35,138 nt of DNA from Clostridiales bacterium (GCA_017889345.1 JAGHEJ010000049.1:1-35138), one strand, 5' to 3'. Counted from the stretch's first letter, positions 18,306 to 29,296 are shown. Notes: generated by a model from the sequence alone, not told the origin. A program made the numbers and translations.

Positions 18306-19154
18306 TTATTTTTTATAAAATTCTCTAACTTTAATATTCCCAAATTTTTTATAACATTCAAGTATATTATATTCGTTCATTATACCACATATATTCAAAT
18401 CATCATCTACGAAATAAAATAACAAAAACTTATTAAATTTACACATCTTTATTATATCCAAAAATTTCATTTCACAGGATACACAAATAATTTCTGATTT
18501 AACATACATTTTTCGAATTAAATCATATTTCCTATAATCAATATTTCTACTTATAGAAACATTATTAAATAATTTGTATTGCCTATAAGTACTCAAAAAA
18601 ATAAGAACACCAATAATTAAATACGCTATACCTATGAAGTAATTTTCTAAAAATATAACACTTCCAATTAAAATTATAGCTATACCGATCAAAATACTAA
18701 GCAAAATACTGATTAAGTTAACTATATTCGATTTAATCTTCTTAAATAATATATTTTTTAAGATAATAGCTCCATCCAATGGAAATGCCGGCATTAAATT
18801 AAATATTCCAATAACTATATTTACAATCATAAAATTACATACGAATTGTACCTTACTGAATCGTATAATAATGCCACATATTAACGCAATTAATAAATTA
18901 CATAAACTTCCTGATAAATACAGAATTATTTCTTTATCTATATATTTATTATCATTTAAATTAATTTTAAATCCAATTATAGATATCTTAAGATCAAGCT
19001 TTTTTATATCCTGTAAAACTAAAATAGCTATATGTGACAATTCATGTATACATATAGCTATTATAGATAAAAGCATATAATAAGTATTTTGTATAAACAT
19101 AACTATATATAAAATAATTAAACTTAATTTTAAAATTCTGTGAATATTATACAT
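18306..19154 (-). CDS. spoIVFB: SpoIVFB-like M50 intramembrane metalloprotease
   Basis: SpoIVFB cuts pro-sigma-K in the mother cell during sporulation. The product has several membrane segments with the zinc motif H37-E-L-S-H41 in the second one, and the third ligand D127 in the NLMPAFPLDG motif; both are M50 hallmarks. The C-terminal 75 or so residues after the last membrane helix resemble a degenerate CBS domain, which SpoIVFB also has. The ATG at 19154 is preferred to a GTG two codons earlier, because GGGTG lies seven bases before it. It lies 68 bases downstream of rodA. No spoIVFA gene is adjacent, although SpoIVFB is normally held inactive by SpoIVFA. Confidence 0.88.
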   Translation of the reverse strand: MYNIHRILKLSLIILYIVMFIQNTYYMLLSIIAICIHELSHIAILVLQDIKKLDLKISIIGFKINLNDNKYIDKEIILYLSGSLCNLLIALICGIIIRFSKVQFVCNFMIVNIVIGIFNLMPAFPLDGAIILKNILFKKIKSNIVNLISILLSILIGIAIILIGSVIFLENYFIGIAYLIIGVLIFLSTYRQYKLFNNVSISRNIDYRKYDLIRKMYVKSEIICVSCEMKFLDIIKMCKFNKFLLFYFVDDDLNICGIMNEYNILECYKKFGNIKVREFYKK

Positions 19155-19222
19155 AATCACACCCTATAAAACCAATTAATCATTTTATAAATATACTTAC
19201 TAATTCAAATTATATAACAAAA

Positions 19223-20341
19223 TCAATTATTAAATACAATTGGATCTTTTCTCATATTTATATTTAATACAATAGCAATTCCTATCATATTACTTAAAAT
19301 AGAACTTCCCCCATAACTAACAAAAGGTAAATTAATACCTGTTACAGGTATTAATCCTATTGTCATACCAATATTTTGAAACACAGCATATAAAATATAA
19401 AATATCATTCCTACACAAAATAATTCCCCAAATTTATCCTTAGAAGTTTTAGCAATCTTAATAACTCTTATTACCATAATAGAAAAAATCGATAATAGTA
19501 CTATAGCTCCAATAAATCCCCAATATTCACCAATAATCGAAAATATAAAATCATTTTGAGGCTCTGGAACAAACTGAGAAACGTAGCTATTTTGAGGATT
19601 TCCTAAAAGTATACTTTGCTTTCCAAGTAAACCACCTGATCCTATTCCTATTTTAGATTGAACCACTTGCAATCCATTTCCTAACGAATCTGCAGATGGA
19701 TCCAAAAAAGAAATAACCCTACTTTTCCAATATGGAGGTAATATATCAGTATCCCATACAACAAGTACAGAAAATACAGCTAAAAGAAATCCACCCAAAA
19801 ATATCTTTATATTTAATCCTGCTATAAATAATATCCCTACACACATTATAAAACAAACTAATGTCATTCCCATATCAGGTTGAATAACAATAGATATTAA
19901 TGGTAGCGCTATATAAAAAACTAATTTTACTACAATTTCTCTGTCATTTATTTTTCCTTCATATTCATCTATAATTTTTGCTATCATAAGTATCATAGAT
20001 ATCTTCATAAATTCAGACGGTTGCAAAGTAAAACTTCCTAATTGAATCCATCCATTAGCTCCATTAACTTTCTCTGTAAATATTTTTGTAAATATTAATA
20101 AAATTACATTTGAATAATAAATTAATGGAATAAATGGCTTAAAACTTGAATAATCTACTAATAAGATTATACATAAAATAATAAAGGATACGACAATAAA
20201 TAATAATTGTCTCTTTGCAGAATTAAAATTTGTAGCATTAAATATACTTATAACTCCATATAATGATAAAGCAATTACACTAAACAATATTAAAAAATCA
20301 ATACGTCTCATTTGACGTATCTTTAAAATAATATATTTCAA
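19223..20341 (-). CDS. rodA: RodA, SEDS-family peptidoglycan glycosyltransferase
   Basis: RodA polymerises lipid II into glycan strands during cell elongation together with a class B PBP. The product has ten or so membrane segments. Its C-terminal half has the SEDS motifs: the GANGWIQLGSFTLQPSEFMK stretch in the middle, a PEPQNDFIFSIIGEYWG motif and the GINLPFVSYGGSS motif. The frame opens at GTG 20350, but AAAGGTGG overlaps that codon, so TTG at 20341 is the better start (372 residues). It directly follows minE (gap 11 bases) in the shape-and-division cluster; its PBP partner is encoded five genes upstream. Confidence 0.96.
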   Translation of the reverse strand: MKYIILKIRQMRRIDFLILFSVIALSLYGVISIFNATNFNSAKRQLLFIVVSFIILCIILLVDYSSFKPFIPLIYYSNVILLIFTKIFTEKVNGANGWIQLGSFTLQPSEFMKISMILMIAKIIDEYEGKINDREIVVKLVFYIALPLISIVIQPDMGMTLVCFIMCVGILFIAGLNIKIFLGGFLLAVFSVLVVWDTDILPPYWKSRVISFLDPSADSLGNGLQVVQSKIGIGSGGLLGKQSILLGNPQNSYVSQFVPEPQNDFIFSIIGEYWGFIGAIVLLSIFSIMVIRVIKIAKTSKDKFGELFCVGMIFYILYAVFQNIGMTIGLIPVTGINLPFVSYGGSSILSNMIGIAIVLNINMRKDPIVFNN

Positions 20342-20352
20342 TGAACCCACCT

Positions 20353-20622
20353 TTATTTATTACAATTTCTATGAAGTGGAATCGTTACTACTAATGATGA
20401 AAAACTTTCCTCTACATTAAATTCTTGATTCTTAGCTAAATCAACTGAAACCCTGTTAGTATCAATATCTACATATTTTACCATAATAGTTAAAATTTCA
20501 TTTTTAATTATATCTAAAACATATGGTGTTATTCCATCCCTGTCATTAACAATTATAAATTTCAATCTATCCCTAGCTATTTCTTTTGGTAAAGGCTTAC
20601 TATACATAAATTTTAACATCAT
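20353..20622 (-). CDS. minE: MinE cell-division topological factor
   Basis: MinE stimulates the MinD ATPase and makes the Min system oscillate, which restricts the Z ring to mid-cell. The 89-residue product shows the N-terminal membrane-targeting segment and the anti-MinCD helix around IARDRLKFIIVNDR, followed by the topological-specificity domain. The ATG at 20622 is preferred because GGGGAGGTG lies just before it; the open frame extends to a TTG at 20637 that would swallow this site. It lies between minD and rodA. Clostridia commonly have MinE, in contrast to Bacillus, which uses DivIVA. Confidence 0.95.
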   Translation of the reverse strand: MMLKFMYSKPLPKEIARDRLKFIIVNDRDGITPYVLDIIKNEILTIMVKYVDIDTNRVSVDLAKNQEFNVEESFSSLVVTIPLHRNCNK

Positions 20623-20644
20623 GACACACCTCCCCAAAACCTTA

Positions 20645-21436
20645 CTACCTTTTAAAAATATTAACTAAAGATCTAAGAAATCCACCTTCATCTTCTAAAT
20701 TCATAAAAGGTACTTCTTCCCCCATTATTCTCTTAGCTATATTTATATAAGCATTTCCTGCTTTAGATTTATTAGATAAAACAACAGGCTCTCCTTTATT
20801 AGTAGATATAGTTATATTTTTATCATCAGGAACAACTCCTAATAACTTTATAGATAATGTCTCCATTATATCATCTACATCTAGCATATCTCCCTTTTTA
20901 GTCATAGAATAATTAAGTTTATTTATTATTAATTGATGTCTATCTAATCCTTTTGCATCTAATTTTCCTATAACCCTATCTGCATCTCTTACAGATGTTA
21001 TTTCAGGATTTACAACAACTATAGCTCTATCTGCACCTATTATTGCATTTTCAAATCCCTGCTCAATTCCAGCTGGACAATCTATTAACACATAATCAAA
21101 ATCCTGTTTAAGTTCATTTATAAGTTTTTGCATTTGTTTTGTTGTAATATCATTTTTATCCCTAGTTTGAGCTGTAGGAAGAAGATATAAATTATTAAAT
21201 CTTTTATCCTTTATAATAGCTTGCTTTAACTTACATTTTCCCTCAATAACATCTAATAATGTATATACTATCCTATTTTCTAATCCCATTAAAACGTCTA
21301 AATTTCTTAAACCTGTATCACCATCAACAACTATTACACTTTTATCAAAAGAAGCTAGTGCAGTCCCAATATTTGCCGTTGTTGTAGTTTTACCTACTCC
21401 ACCTTTTCCTGATGTTATAACTATTGATTCACTCAT
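20645..21436 (-). CDS. minD: MinD septum-site-determining ATPase
   Basis: MinD is a membrane-cycling ATPase that recruits MinC. The 263-residue product begins SESIVITSGKGGVGKTTTTA with the deviant Walker A (KGGVGKTT) of the ParA/MinD family, followed by switch I (VDGDTGLRNLD) and switch II (LIDCPAGIE). The C-terminal FLRSLVNIFKR is the amphipathic membrane-targeting helix. The start ATG at 21436 has AGGGGG upstream. The minC-minD-minE order is that of other clostridia. Confidence 0.98.
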   Translation of the reverse strand: MSESIVITSGKGGVGKTTTTANIGTALASFDKSVIVVDGDTGLRNLDVLMGLENRIVYTLLDVIEGKCKLKQAIIKDKRFNNLYLLPTAQTRDKNDITTKQMQKLINELKQDFDYVLIDCPAGIEQGFENAIIGADRAIVVVNPEITSVRDADRVIGKLDAKGLDRHQLIINKLNYSMTKKGDMLDVDDIMETLSIKLLGVVPDDKNITISTNKGEPVVLSNKSKAGNAYINIAKRIMGEEVPFMNLEDEGGFLRSLVNIFKR

Positions 21437-21512
21437 AGTATACCCCCTACAATACCACTCTCATTTAAATAACTTTCGTAAATTTTATAAAAAACAAATT
21501 GGAAATTTTTTA

Positions 21513-22151
21513 CTAATATACATATTTATTTATACTATATGGTTCTACTTCAATGCAACCATTTTTTAATTTTGCAACTTCTGGATATCGTGGCTTATCA
21601 CCTTCAGGAGAAGTTGTAACAACATCTCCTATCTGTAAAATTTCTGGATATAATCTAAATGCAGCTATTATTGATTCATTATTTCCATTAAACCCTGCAT
21701 GAACTCTTCCCTTTAATTCTCCAAGTACAACTATATTTCCTGTTGATACAATTTCAGCACCACTATTTATATCACCTATAACAACTACATTTCCGTTAAA
21801 AAATATTTTTTGTCCACTTCTTATTGTTTTATATATAAATTTTGTTTTGCCCTCTTCAATTCCATTAAAATATGTACTATTTTCTATACTATAATTATGC
21901 TTATCTTCTAAAGTAAAATTCTTTACTTTTATATCATTTGTAAAAAATTTCTTTATATCATTTAAAATATCATTATCTATTTTTTCAAAATCTATAATTA
22001 ATCTAATTGAAGACTCTCTAAAAAATCTTATATTATTTTTCATTTTATCTATTAATTCAATAGCCAGCTCTTCATAACTATACTTATCATCATCAAATAT
22101 TATTTCTAAACCATCTTTAATACCCTTAATTTTTACTCCATTACTACCCAT
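21513..22151 (-). CDS. minC: MinC septum-site inhibitor
   Basis: MinC blocks FtsZ polymerisation at the poles when bound to MinD. The 212-residue product has an N-terminal FtsZ-binding domain (about 1-100) and a C-terminal beta-helix (NVVVIGDINSGAEIVSTGNI, VVLGELKGRVHAG and following) that dimerises and binds MinD. AGGAGGAAA lies before the ATG at 22151. It follows the PBP2 gene by 17 bases, so it is translated from the mreB-PBP2 transcript; the gap to minD is 76 bases. Confidence 0.95.
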   Translation of the reverse strand: MGSNGVKIKGIKDGLEIIFDDDKYSYEELAIELIDKMKNNIRFFRESSIRLIIDFEKIDNDILNDIKKFFTNDIKVKNFTLEDKHNYSIENSTYFNGIEEGKTKFIYKTIRSGQKIFFNGNVVVIGDINSGAEIVSTGNIVVLGELKGRVHAGFNGNNESIIAAFRLYPEILQIGDVVTTSPEGDKPRYPEVAKLKNGCIEVEPYSINKYVY

Positions 22152-22168
22152 AAATTTCCTCCTAAAAA

Positions 22169-24970
22169 TTAATCCATCAAACTATAAGCATAAGGAAATA
22201 GCGGAACATAATTAGGATAATTTTCTTGTAATTCTTCTTTAAAGTAAGCTTCATATACAGCTCTTGCTACATAAGCACCGAAATAACCATGACCTCCATC
22301 ATATAAAACAACACTTATAGCTATTTCTGGTTTATCTACTGGAGCAAATCCTACGTAAACTCCATATGCTGCTCTTCCAACTTTCTCTTGCATTCCATCT
22401 TCTTTAAATGTTGCAGTACCTGTTTTTCCTCCAGTTTCTATCGGGAAATATCTTCCATTTGTAAATACACTTGCAGTACTACCACTTCTACTTACTCTCC
22501 TCATACCTTCTATTACAGCTTCTACATTTTCCTTCTTAAGATAAACTTTATCCAAAATCTCTGGTTTATAATCTTTTACTATATTATCATCAACATCAAC
22601 TATTTTATCTACTAAATTAAGCTTATATCTTGTTCCACCATTTACAATGGTCGCAATATAATTTACAAGTTGAACAGGAGTAAATAAACTAATCCCTTGA
22701 CCAATAGCAGCATTTATTACATTTCCTGGCGTATAAATTTCAGTTCTTAAAGAATATATTGTATATTCCGCAATAGCATTCGACATATTTTCAACATCTT
22801 GCTGAGTATATCCCATATTCTGTTCTTTATTATAATAATTTGTAATTTCTGTAAATAGATCTTTTAAATCCGAACTTAGGGAATTTATTTTTTCATTTAA
22901 AATCTCAGCCTCAATATCTAATGGCAAGTCTTCATTTAATATTTTCTTTACTAAGTCCTTAATTTCCTTCTTTAGGTTAGATAATTTTTCACTATCACTA
23001 GCTTTTTTAGAAATATCAATTGACTTAAACACATATCTTCCAAATTCACCTTTATTTAATATATCAACAATATTATAAGGTGATAAAACAATTATATTAG
23101 CTTTCATAGTTTCAAGATTAAAAACTTGACCTGTAGTTTCTTTAAGTTCTATTCCTGTAGTAGATACATATTTTGTACTATCAGGCTTTCTTCCTAAACC
23201 AAACTTCCAAGCCCAATTAGCTAAAATATCTAGTCCCTGTTTATTAGAAAGACCTTCTTTATTATACATTCTATCAGCAACCTCATAGAAAAAATGGTTA
23301 TTGGAAGTTTTAAGTGCATCTTTTACATCGATCTTTCCTAAACTATAATTAATTAAATTTCTCCACTGATTATTATAAGCTTCAAAAATAACATTATCTT
23401 CTATAACCTCATTAGGAGTTATAACTCCTTCTTCTAAAGCAGCTATTGCTGTAAGTGGCTTAAATGTAGAACCTGGTGGCGTTAATCCCTGGGTTGCATA
23501 ATTAAAAAATACTTTAGGATAAATATCATTAGGATCTTCTCTTAAACTATTAGGATTATCCTTATCAGAAAGTGGAAACAATGTATCAACATCTACATCC
23601 AAATTTCTATCTTCTATGTACTTTTCTCCAAATTCTTTCAAATTTGTCGCAAAATATTCTTCTCTTATTTCATCTGTCATATTTTCATCAGATACAAATA
23701 CATTGGGATCAAAATTAGGTAACGATACCAATGATAAAATATCTCCTGTATTAACATCCATTACAACAGCCGCTCCTCGTGTTGCATTACTTGTATCAAG
23801 TCCACTACCATGTTTATTTCCAGTTTTTTGTAATCCTAACATAACATCAGATAATGCTTTTTCTGTTACTTTTTGTAAATTCTTATCTATAGTTAAATAA
23901 ATATTATCACCTGGTCGAGCATCAACCTCAAAAATCTCTTGTTTTTTTAGTCCACTATTGTCAACTTGTATAATATTCTTACCATTTTGTCCTCGTAGAT
24001 TTGATTCAAACGCAGATTCAATTCCAGACTTACCTATTACATCATAAGATACATTATATCCTGCCTCTTCATACTTTTCTCGTTGGCTACTATCAATAGC
24101 TCCAATATGACCTATAATACTAGAAGCAAATTCTCCCTCTGGATAATATCTAACTGACTTTTTAGATACATTTATACCATTTAATAAATGTTGCTTTTGC
24201 ATTATTTCAAATGCTGTTTCCTTTTTTAAGTTAACAGCTAAAATTATTGGGTTAAATCCTGAAAAACTTGTCATCTTAATATTATCTCTAATAAGCATAA
24301 ATTTGCGTATATATTCATCACTATATTTTTCTTTTAATTTAAGATATATTTGTTTTCCATTTAACTTCGATGTATCTACATCTTCTTTTAACAATTTATA
24401 TAAACCATATTCTTTAACTAAGTCATAAAATATATCTTTCGCACTTATATTAAGAACATACGACTCCAACTCTCTCTTTTGACTATCAGTAAGTTCCCTA
24501 ACTCCTGGAAAATATTGTTTTTTCATCTTTTCATAATATCCCCTATCAGATTTAAATCTCAATTCCTGATCTTTTTTTTCACTTTCAGTAATACCTTTAA
24601 ATTCAAATCTAAATGGATTTACTTTAATTTCAAATGTATCATATAAGTCTTCGCCATTCTTCTCCAAAATATCTATAATAATAGGTATAACTTCAAAAAA
24701 ATTATCATTATTATTTCTATTTGAATATTCTAGAATATAACTTTCAACATTAGTCGCTAATATTTCCCCATCTTTATCTAAAATTTCACCACGAGATGCT
24801 AATATTGGTAGTTGTCTTTGAGAATAATAATTTGAAAGTTTCAAATTTTCTTCATATCCTAATATTTGTAATTTGAACAATCTTGCTAGTATAATAAAAA
24901 AAAGTACAAACATAGATATAATAATTATCAAATATCTATAATTAGTACTTTTATTTTGCTTAGTACCCAT
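22169..24970 (-). CDS. mrdA: Penicillin-binding protein 2 (MrdA-like transpeptidase)
   Basis: This class B PBP crosslinks peptidoglycan in the elongation complex with RodA and MreBCD. One N-terminal membrane anchor (about 12-32) is followed by the pedestal domain and the transpeptidase domain. Active-site motifs are S501-T-F-K504 (SxxK), S556-N-N558 (SxN) and K849-T-G. The 933-residue length is well above the 600-700 of enterobacterial PBP2: an insert lies between SxxK/SxN and KTG, with a long charged helical region around KKASDSEKLSNLKKEIKDL, and the pedestal is also enlarged. Large PBP2 proteins of this kind are known in clostridia. GGAGGG precedes the ATG at 24970, which lies 20 bases from mreD. 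Confidence 0.95.
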   Translation of the reverse strand: MGTKQNKSTNYRYLIIIISMFVLFFIILARLFKLQILGYEENLKLSNYYSQRQLPILASRGEILDKDGEILATNVESYILEYSNRNNNDNFFEVIPIIIDILEKNGEDLYDTFEIKVNPFRFEFKGITESEKKDQELRFKSDRGYYEKMKKQYFPGVRELTDSQKRELESYVLNISAKDIFYDLVKEYGLYKLLKEDVDTSKLNGKQIYLKLKEKYSDEYIRKFMLIRDNIKMTSFSGFNPIILAVNLKKETAFEIMQKQHLLNGINVSKKSVRYYPEGEFASSIIGHIGAIDSSQREKYEEAGYNVSYDVIGKSGIESAFESNLRGQNGKNIIQVDNSGLKKQEIFEVDARPGDNIYLTIDKNLQKVTEKALSDVMLGLQKTGNKHGSGLDTSNATRGAAVVMDVNTGDILSLVSLPNFDPNVFVSDENMTDEIREEYFATNLKEFGEKYIEDRNLDVDVDTLFPLSDKDNPNSLREDPNDIYPKVFFNYATQGLTPPGSTFKPLTAIAALEEGVITPNEVIEDNVIFEAYNNQWRNLINYSLGKIDVKDALKTSNNHFFYEVADRMYNKEGLSNKQGLDILANWAWKFGLGRKPDSTKYVSTTGIELKETTGQVFNLETMKANIIVLSPYNIVDILNKGEFGRYVFKSIDISKKASDSEKLSNLKKEIKDLVKKILNEDLPLDIEAEILNEKINSLSSDLKDLFTEITNYYNKEQNMGYTQQDVENMSNAIAEYTIYSLRTEIYTPGNVINAAIGQGISLFTPVQLVNYIATIVNGGTRYKLNLVDKIVDVDDNIVKDYKPEILDKVYLKKENVEAVIEGMRRVSRSGSTASVFTNGRYFPIETGGKTGTATFKEDGMQEKVGRAAYGVYVGFAPVDKPEIAISVVLYDGGHGYFGAYVARAVYEAYFKEELQENYPNYVPLFPYAYSLMD

Positions 24971-24990
24971 TTAATCCCTCCAATTACCAG

Positions 24991-25482
24991 CTAAAACTCT
25001 AACTTTTTCTCAAACAACTTGCTTTTGAATATGCTATTAAAAATTGGATACATAAACAATACCAATACAAATGTATATAAAAACTCATAATAAAATACAC
25101 TTACATTTATATTAATTTTCAAAACAATATTGATGTATAGTGTTATTAATAAACTCTTAAACATCAATGAAAACGTGATTAATAAGACATAAACTATAAA
25201 CTTATTTTTATTATATTTATTAGATAACTTTGACAATATTAATCCCACAATTAGATTTAAAAGAATATTAATTCCAAATCCATTATAAAAAAATACATCT
25301 TGAAAAAATCCTACAAAAAAGGAAAATAAAGTCACATTATATTTTTCATTATTTAAAGAATACACACAATAATAAATTGTTAACAAACTAGGATAATACC
25401 CATTAAAATCAAAAAACGGAATAAAAGATGTGTCTAATACAAGTAATACTATTTCAGTTAAACATAAAACAAATATTCTCAT
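24991..25482 (-). CDS. mreD: MreD rod-shape-determining membrane protein
   Basis: MreD links the cell-shape machinery in the membrane. The 163-residue product has about five hydrophobic helices and the family's weakly conserved stretches, such as FFVGFFQDVFF near the middle. Identification rests on the topology together with its place between mreC (two bases before its start) and the PBP2 gene. The first segment, MRIFVLCLTEIVLLVLD, is a membrane helix. Members diverge fast, so similarity alone would be weak. Confidence 0.88.
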   Translation of the reverse strand: MRIFVLCLTEIVLLVLDTSFIPFFDFNGYYPSLLTIYYCVYSLNNEKYNVTLFSFFVGFFQDVFFYNGFGINILLNLIVGLILSKLSNKYNKNKFIVYVLLITFSLMFKSLLITLYINIVLKININVSVFYYEFLYTFVLVLFMYPIFNSIFKSKLFEKKLEF

Positions 25483-25484
25483 TT

Positions 25485-26327
25485 TTAATATCCCGACCCA
25501 TCTTCATCATTTGGTAATATAACAAATAATTCACTTATAAATTGAAAGTTAACATGTGATTTTATAAATACACTCTTACTTAAATTACGCTTATCATTTT
25601 CTATATAAACCACTTCTCCAATAGGTATATTAGCTGGATATATCTCTCCTAATCCAGAAGTTACTATCTTGTCTCCTTCTTTAATATCCTCATCAATTGG
25701 TAAATACTCCATCTTCAAATCATAAGATTTTTCATTGTTGTTTTGACCTTTTATTATTCCTTCATTACCATTAGTTCTTTGAACTTTGCCACTTACAAAA
25801 ACTCCCCCATTAATAATAGGAGATACTAAGCTCCAGTTATTTGATACTGAAGTAATCATTCCAAATAATCCTCCATTTGCAACAACTACCATACCATTTT
25901 TCAATCCATCTTTTAAACCACAATCTATTATATATTCATCCATATAAGATCCGTTTTTACCAATTATATTGGCACCCAAAAATTCATAATTTTCAAGCCT
26001 ACTCTTTAAATTTAAAATTTCTCTTAGTCTATCATTTTCTGTTCTCAATTGACTATATGAATTAATTTGAGATCTTAATATGCCATTTTCTTCGCTTAAT
26101 TTTTCAACTTCATCAACTAATTGTGAATACCTAACAATTCCCTCATAAGTATTAGATATAACTTCAGATATATTATAAATAACTTTTTGTATTGGACTCA
26201 ATCCTTGACCAACTAAATCTTCTAATTTTGACTTATTTTCTCTTTGAGAAGAAAATAAAATAAGGACTATCATAATTACAACTAATAAGGCTATAACTAT
26301 ATTTATCTTATTTTTTAAAAATTTCAT
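25485..26327 (-). CDS. mreC: MreC rod-shape-determining protein
   Basis: MreC is a bitopic membrane protein whose extracytoplasmic part activates PBP2. The 280-residue product has one N-terminal membrane helix (about 8-27), a coiled-coil (about 65-105, VDEVEKLSEENGILRSQINS) and then two beta-barrel domains with the typical GLKDGLKNGMVVV, GLFGMITSVS and GDKIVTSGLGEIYPANIPIG segments. It follows mreB by seven bases and precedes mreD by two. Confidence 0.96.
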   Translation of the reverse strand: MKFLKNKINIVIALLVVIMIVLILFSSQRENKSKLEDLVGQGLSPIQKVIYNISEVISNTYEGIVRYSQLVDEVEKLSEENGILRSQINSYSQLRTENDRLREILNLKSRLENYEFLGANIIGKNGSYMDEYIIDCGLKDGLKNGMVVVANGGLFGMITSVSNNWSLVSPIINGGVFVSGKVQRTNGNEGIIKGQNNNEKSYDLKMEYLPIDEDIKEGDKIVTSGLGEIYPANIPIGEVVYIENDKRNLSKSVFIKSHVNFQFISELFVILPNDEDGSGY

Positions 26328-26334
26328 TTAAATA

Positions 26335-27357
<1,023 letters not shown>

Positions 27358-27382
27358 TTATCTCCTCTCAAATAACTTACTA

Positions 27383-27416
27383 TTTTTATCAAACTAAAAT
27401 ATTATTCTGATAAAAA
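27383..27416. repeat. Inverted repeat in the mreB leader
   Basis: TTTTTATCA (27383-27391) and TGATAAAAA (27408-27416) are perfect 9-base arms around a 16-base spacer, 29 bases upstream of the mreB start. In this AT-rich DNA it may be chance; an operator or leader hairpin is the alternative. Confidence 0.35.
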
Positions 27417-27637
27417 CACTATTTCATCACACTTATTTGCAGTATTTTTTGCACTATCATTTTAAGATTGTTACATTTTTGTGCTTTATTATTCAACTAA
27501 TATACAATTTTTGTAATTTTGTATTAAAAATTATTAATTCACATCTTTACATAAATACCCATTAAATACAAAATTTCTATATTATTCTACCATTTGATTA
27601 TAATTTTAACAAGTATTATTAAATATCAATTAAATAT

Positions 27638-28393
27638 TTAATTTTTATACTTATTTAAAGAAAAATATATAAAATCTAAAATACTCTCTAAATCATTTTT
27701 TGAACAATCATCATCTAACTCTAATATAAGATCCTTTAAATCATTGAATGTTTTATATTCTCCTTCTTCTCCATAATCACCATCAATTTCTTCTACTGAT
27801 TTCTTAAGATTAGATATATCAAACATGTTATTCGACATATTTTTAGAATTATTTAAAATAAATTTTGTAAATAAATTTATAACTTCAAATATTTCATCAC
27901 TGTATGCAACATCACTTGGAATCTTATATATTTGTCTTACAAATTGAATATTATTTTCCTTAAACATATTTGTCATATCCAAAAAATTCTCTTTATCAGA
28001 AATTCCGAGTATAACCCTCTCAAATTTATCATCATTAACTATACTTGCCAAAGTGTTATTCTCTATTTTCTCTTTAAACTCTTCTGCATTATCCAAATTT
28101 TTAAAAACTCCACCTTGAAATAATATTAAACTATTTGATGACAAACTTTTTGCATATTTCTCTATATCTTCCTTATCACTATCCTTTTCTTCAGGAGATA
28201 CTACTAACTCCGTATTACTCTGAACTATACTATCTTCACCTTGAGTAATAGAGATACTTTCTTTATATATAATTTTAGCTAGTCCATTTGAAATAACTAA
28301 AGATAATCCTAACACAATTAATAAAGCTATTATCGAAACATATATTTTGTTATTTCTTATATTTTTTCTATATTTATCTCTTCTGTAATTCAT
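27638..28393 (-). CDS. Membrane-anchored SPOR-domain protein
   Basis: SPOR domains bind denuded septal peptidoglycan, so this is probably a cell-division or sporulation protein. The 251-residue product has a basic N-terminus, one membrane helix (about 18-38) and an extracytoplasmic part. The SPOR-like part (about 89-140) reads LILFQGGVFKNLDNAEEFK, and then the FERVILGISDKENFLDMTNM segment, matching the beta-alpha-beta pattern of the fold. An acidic helical C-terminal tail follows. AGGAGG lies before the ATG at 28393. Clostridia often have such a protein near maf, radC and mreB; here maf and radC are missing. I infer the SPOR fold from pattern, not from a database match. Confidence 0.7.
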   Translation of the reverse strand: MNYRRDKYRKNIRNNKIYVSIIALLIVLGLSLVISNGLAKIIYKESISITQGEDSIVQSNTELVVSPEEKDSDKEDIEKYAKSLSSNSLILFQGGVFKNLDNAEEFKEKIENNTLASIVNDDKFERVILGISDKENFLDMTNMFKENNIQFVRQIYKIPSDVAYSDEIFEVINLFTKFILNNSKNMSNNMFDISNLKKSVEEIDGDYGEEGEYKTFNDLKDLILELDDDCSKNDLESILDFIYFSLNKYKN

Positions 28394-28454
28394 TTTATCC
28401 TCCTAAAAATAAACTATATATAAAATATATGTTTTTTTTTTCAAAATATAATAA

Positions 28455-28483
28455 AAAAGACAATGTCTTTGACATTGTCTTTT
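28455..28483 (-). terminator. Terminator after the NlpC/P60 gene
   Basis: AAAAGACAATGTC (28455-28467) pairs with GACATTGTCTTTT (28471-28483), a 13-bp perfect stem with a 3-base loop. It overlaps the stop codon of the NlpC/P60 gene, and the minus-strand RNA continues into a T-rich tract. Confidence 0.88.
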
Positions 28484-29138
28484 AATATACTCTCATTGAC
28501 CAAGCGTATCTAGAATTATAATATCCTTCATTCAAGCTAGAAATAGCAACTCCTGTATCTGAGTTAGCTGCATGTACAAATTTTCCATTTCCAATATATA
28601 TTCCAACATGCGATAAACTTGAATAAGTGTTTGAAAATACTAAATCTCCTGGTTGTAAATTTTCTCTACTTACTCTTTCTCCAACATAAGCTTGAGCTTG
28701 ACTAGTTCTTGGAAGATTTATACCAAAATTTTTATATACATAAACCACAAATCCAGAACAATCAAATGAATTAGGCCCAGTTGATCCATATCTATATGGC
28801 TTCCCTACTAAACTTTTTGCAAAATCTGCAATTTTTTGACCTTTATTAGTACTAACATTTGAACTTGTATTTGAAGAAACACTTCTCGCTTCAACTTTGG
28901 GTTTTGGTGGAGCCTCAACATCTATATTAGCTCTTACCCCGGATTTTTCATCCGATTCAACATCAACACTTGTATTTCCACTTGCTATTTCTTCATAAAT
29001 TGAATCTAAAATTCCATCTTTATTATTCTCTTGACTAATTTGTTCACTAACAGATAGTGGCTCTGCTTTTGGGGCACTTGTTATTAAGACAGACACTAAG
29101 ATGATTCCTCCCAAAAACTTAGTTAATCTACTGTTCAT
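28482..29138 (-). CDS. Secreted NlpC/P60 peptidoglycan endopeptidase
   Basis: NlpC/P60 enzymes cut the stem peptides of peptidoglycan, usually gamma-D-Glu to meso-Dap. A signal peptide covers about residues 1-25, followed by a low-complexity acidic linker (about 26-95) that has no recognisable cell-wall-binding domain. The catalytic domain has C127 (NSFDCSGFVVYVYK), H177 (LSHVGIYIGNGKF) and a following His in VHAANSD, the full Cys-His-His set. The 218-residue product is compact. The ATG at 29138 has AGGAGG upstream and a promoter at 29268-29296. It stands alone, divergent from the ZIP transporter gene. Confidence 0.95.
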   Translation of the reverse strand: MNSRLTKFLGGIILVSVLITSAPKAEPLSVSEQISQENNKDGILDSIYEEIASGNTSVDVESDEKSGVRANIDVEAPPKPKVEARSVSSNTSSNVSTNKGQKIADFAKSLVGKPYRYGSTGPNSFDCSGFVVYVYKNFGINLPRTSQAQAYVGERVSRENLQPGDLVFSNTYSSLSHVGIYIGNGKFVHAANSDTGVAISSLNEGYYNSRYAWSMRVY

Positions 29139-29267
29139 GAAAACCTCCTAAACTTCAAAACCAAATTAAACACATAATAACAATCATATCACTATGACCA
29201 TGATAATAATGATTTAATTTCTCATTAAAACACTCTTCAATAGCATTTACCATTAGTAGGCTTTAAT

Positions 29268-29296
29268 ATAATATAACATTATACTCTTAAAATCAA
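29268..29296 (-). promoter_or_regulatory. Promoter of the NlpC/P60 gene
   Basis: On the minus strand TTGATT (29296-29291) and TATTAT (29273-29268) are exactly 17 bases apart, about 130 bases before the ATG. The other half of the 344-base gap 29139-29482 is AT-rich leader for the ZIP gene; I see no further gene or RNA in it. Confidence 0.55.
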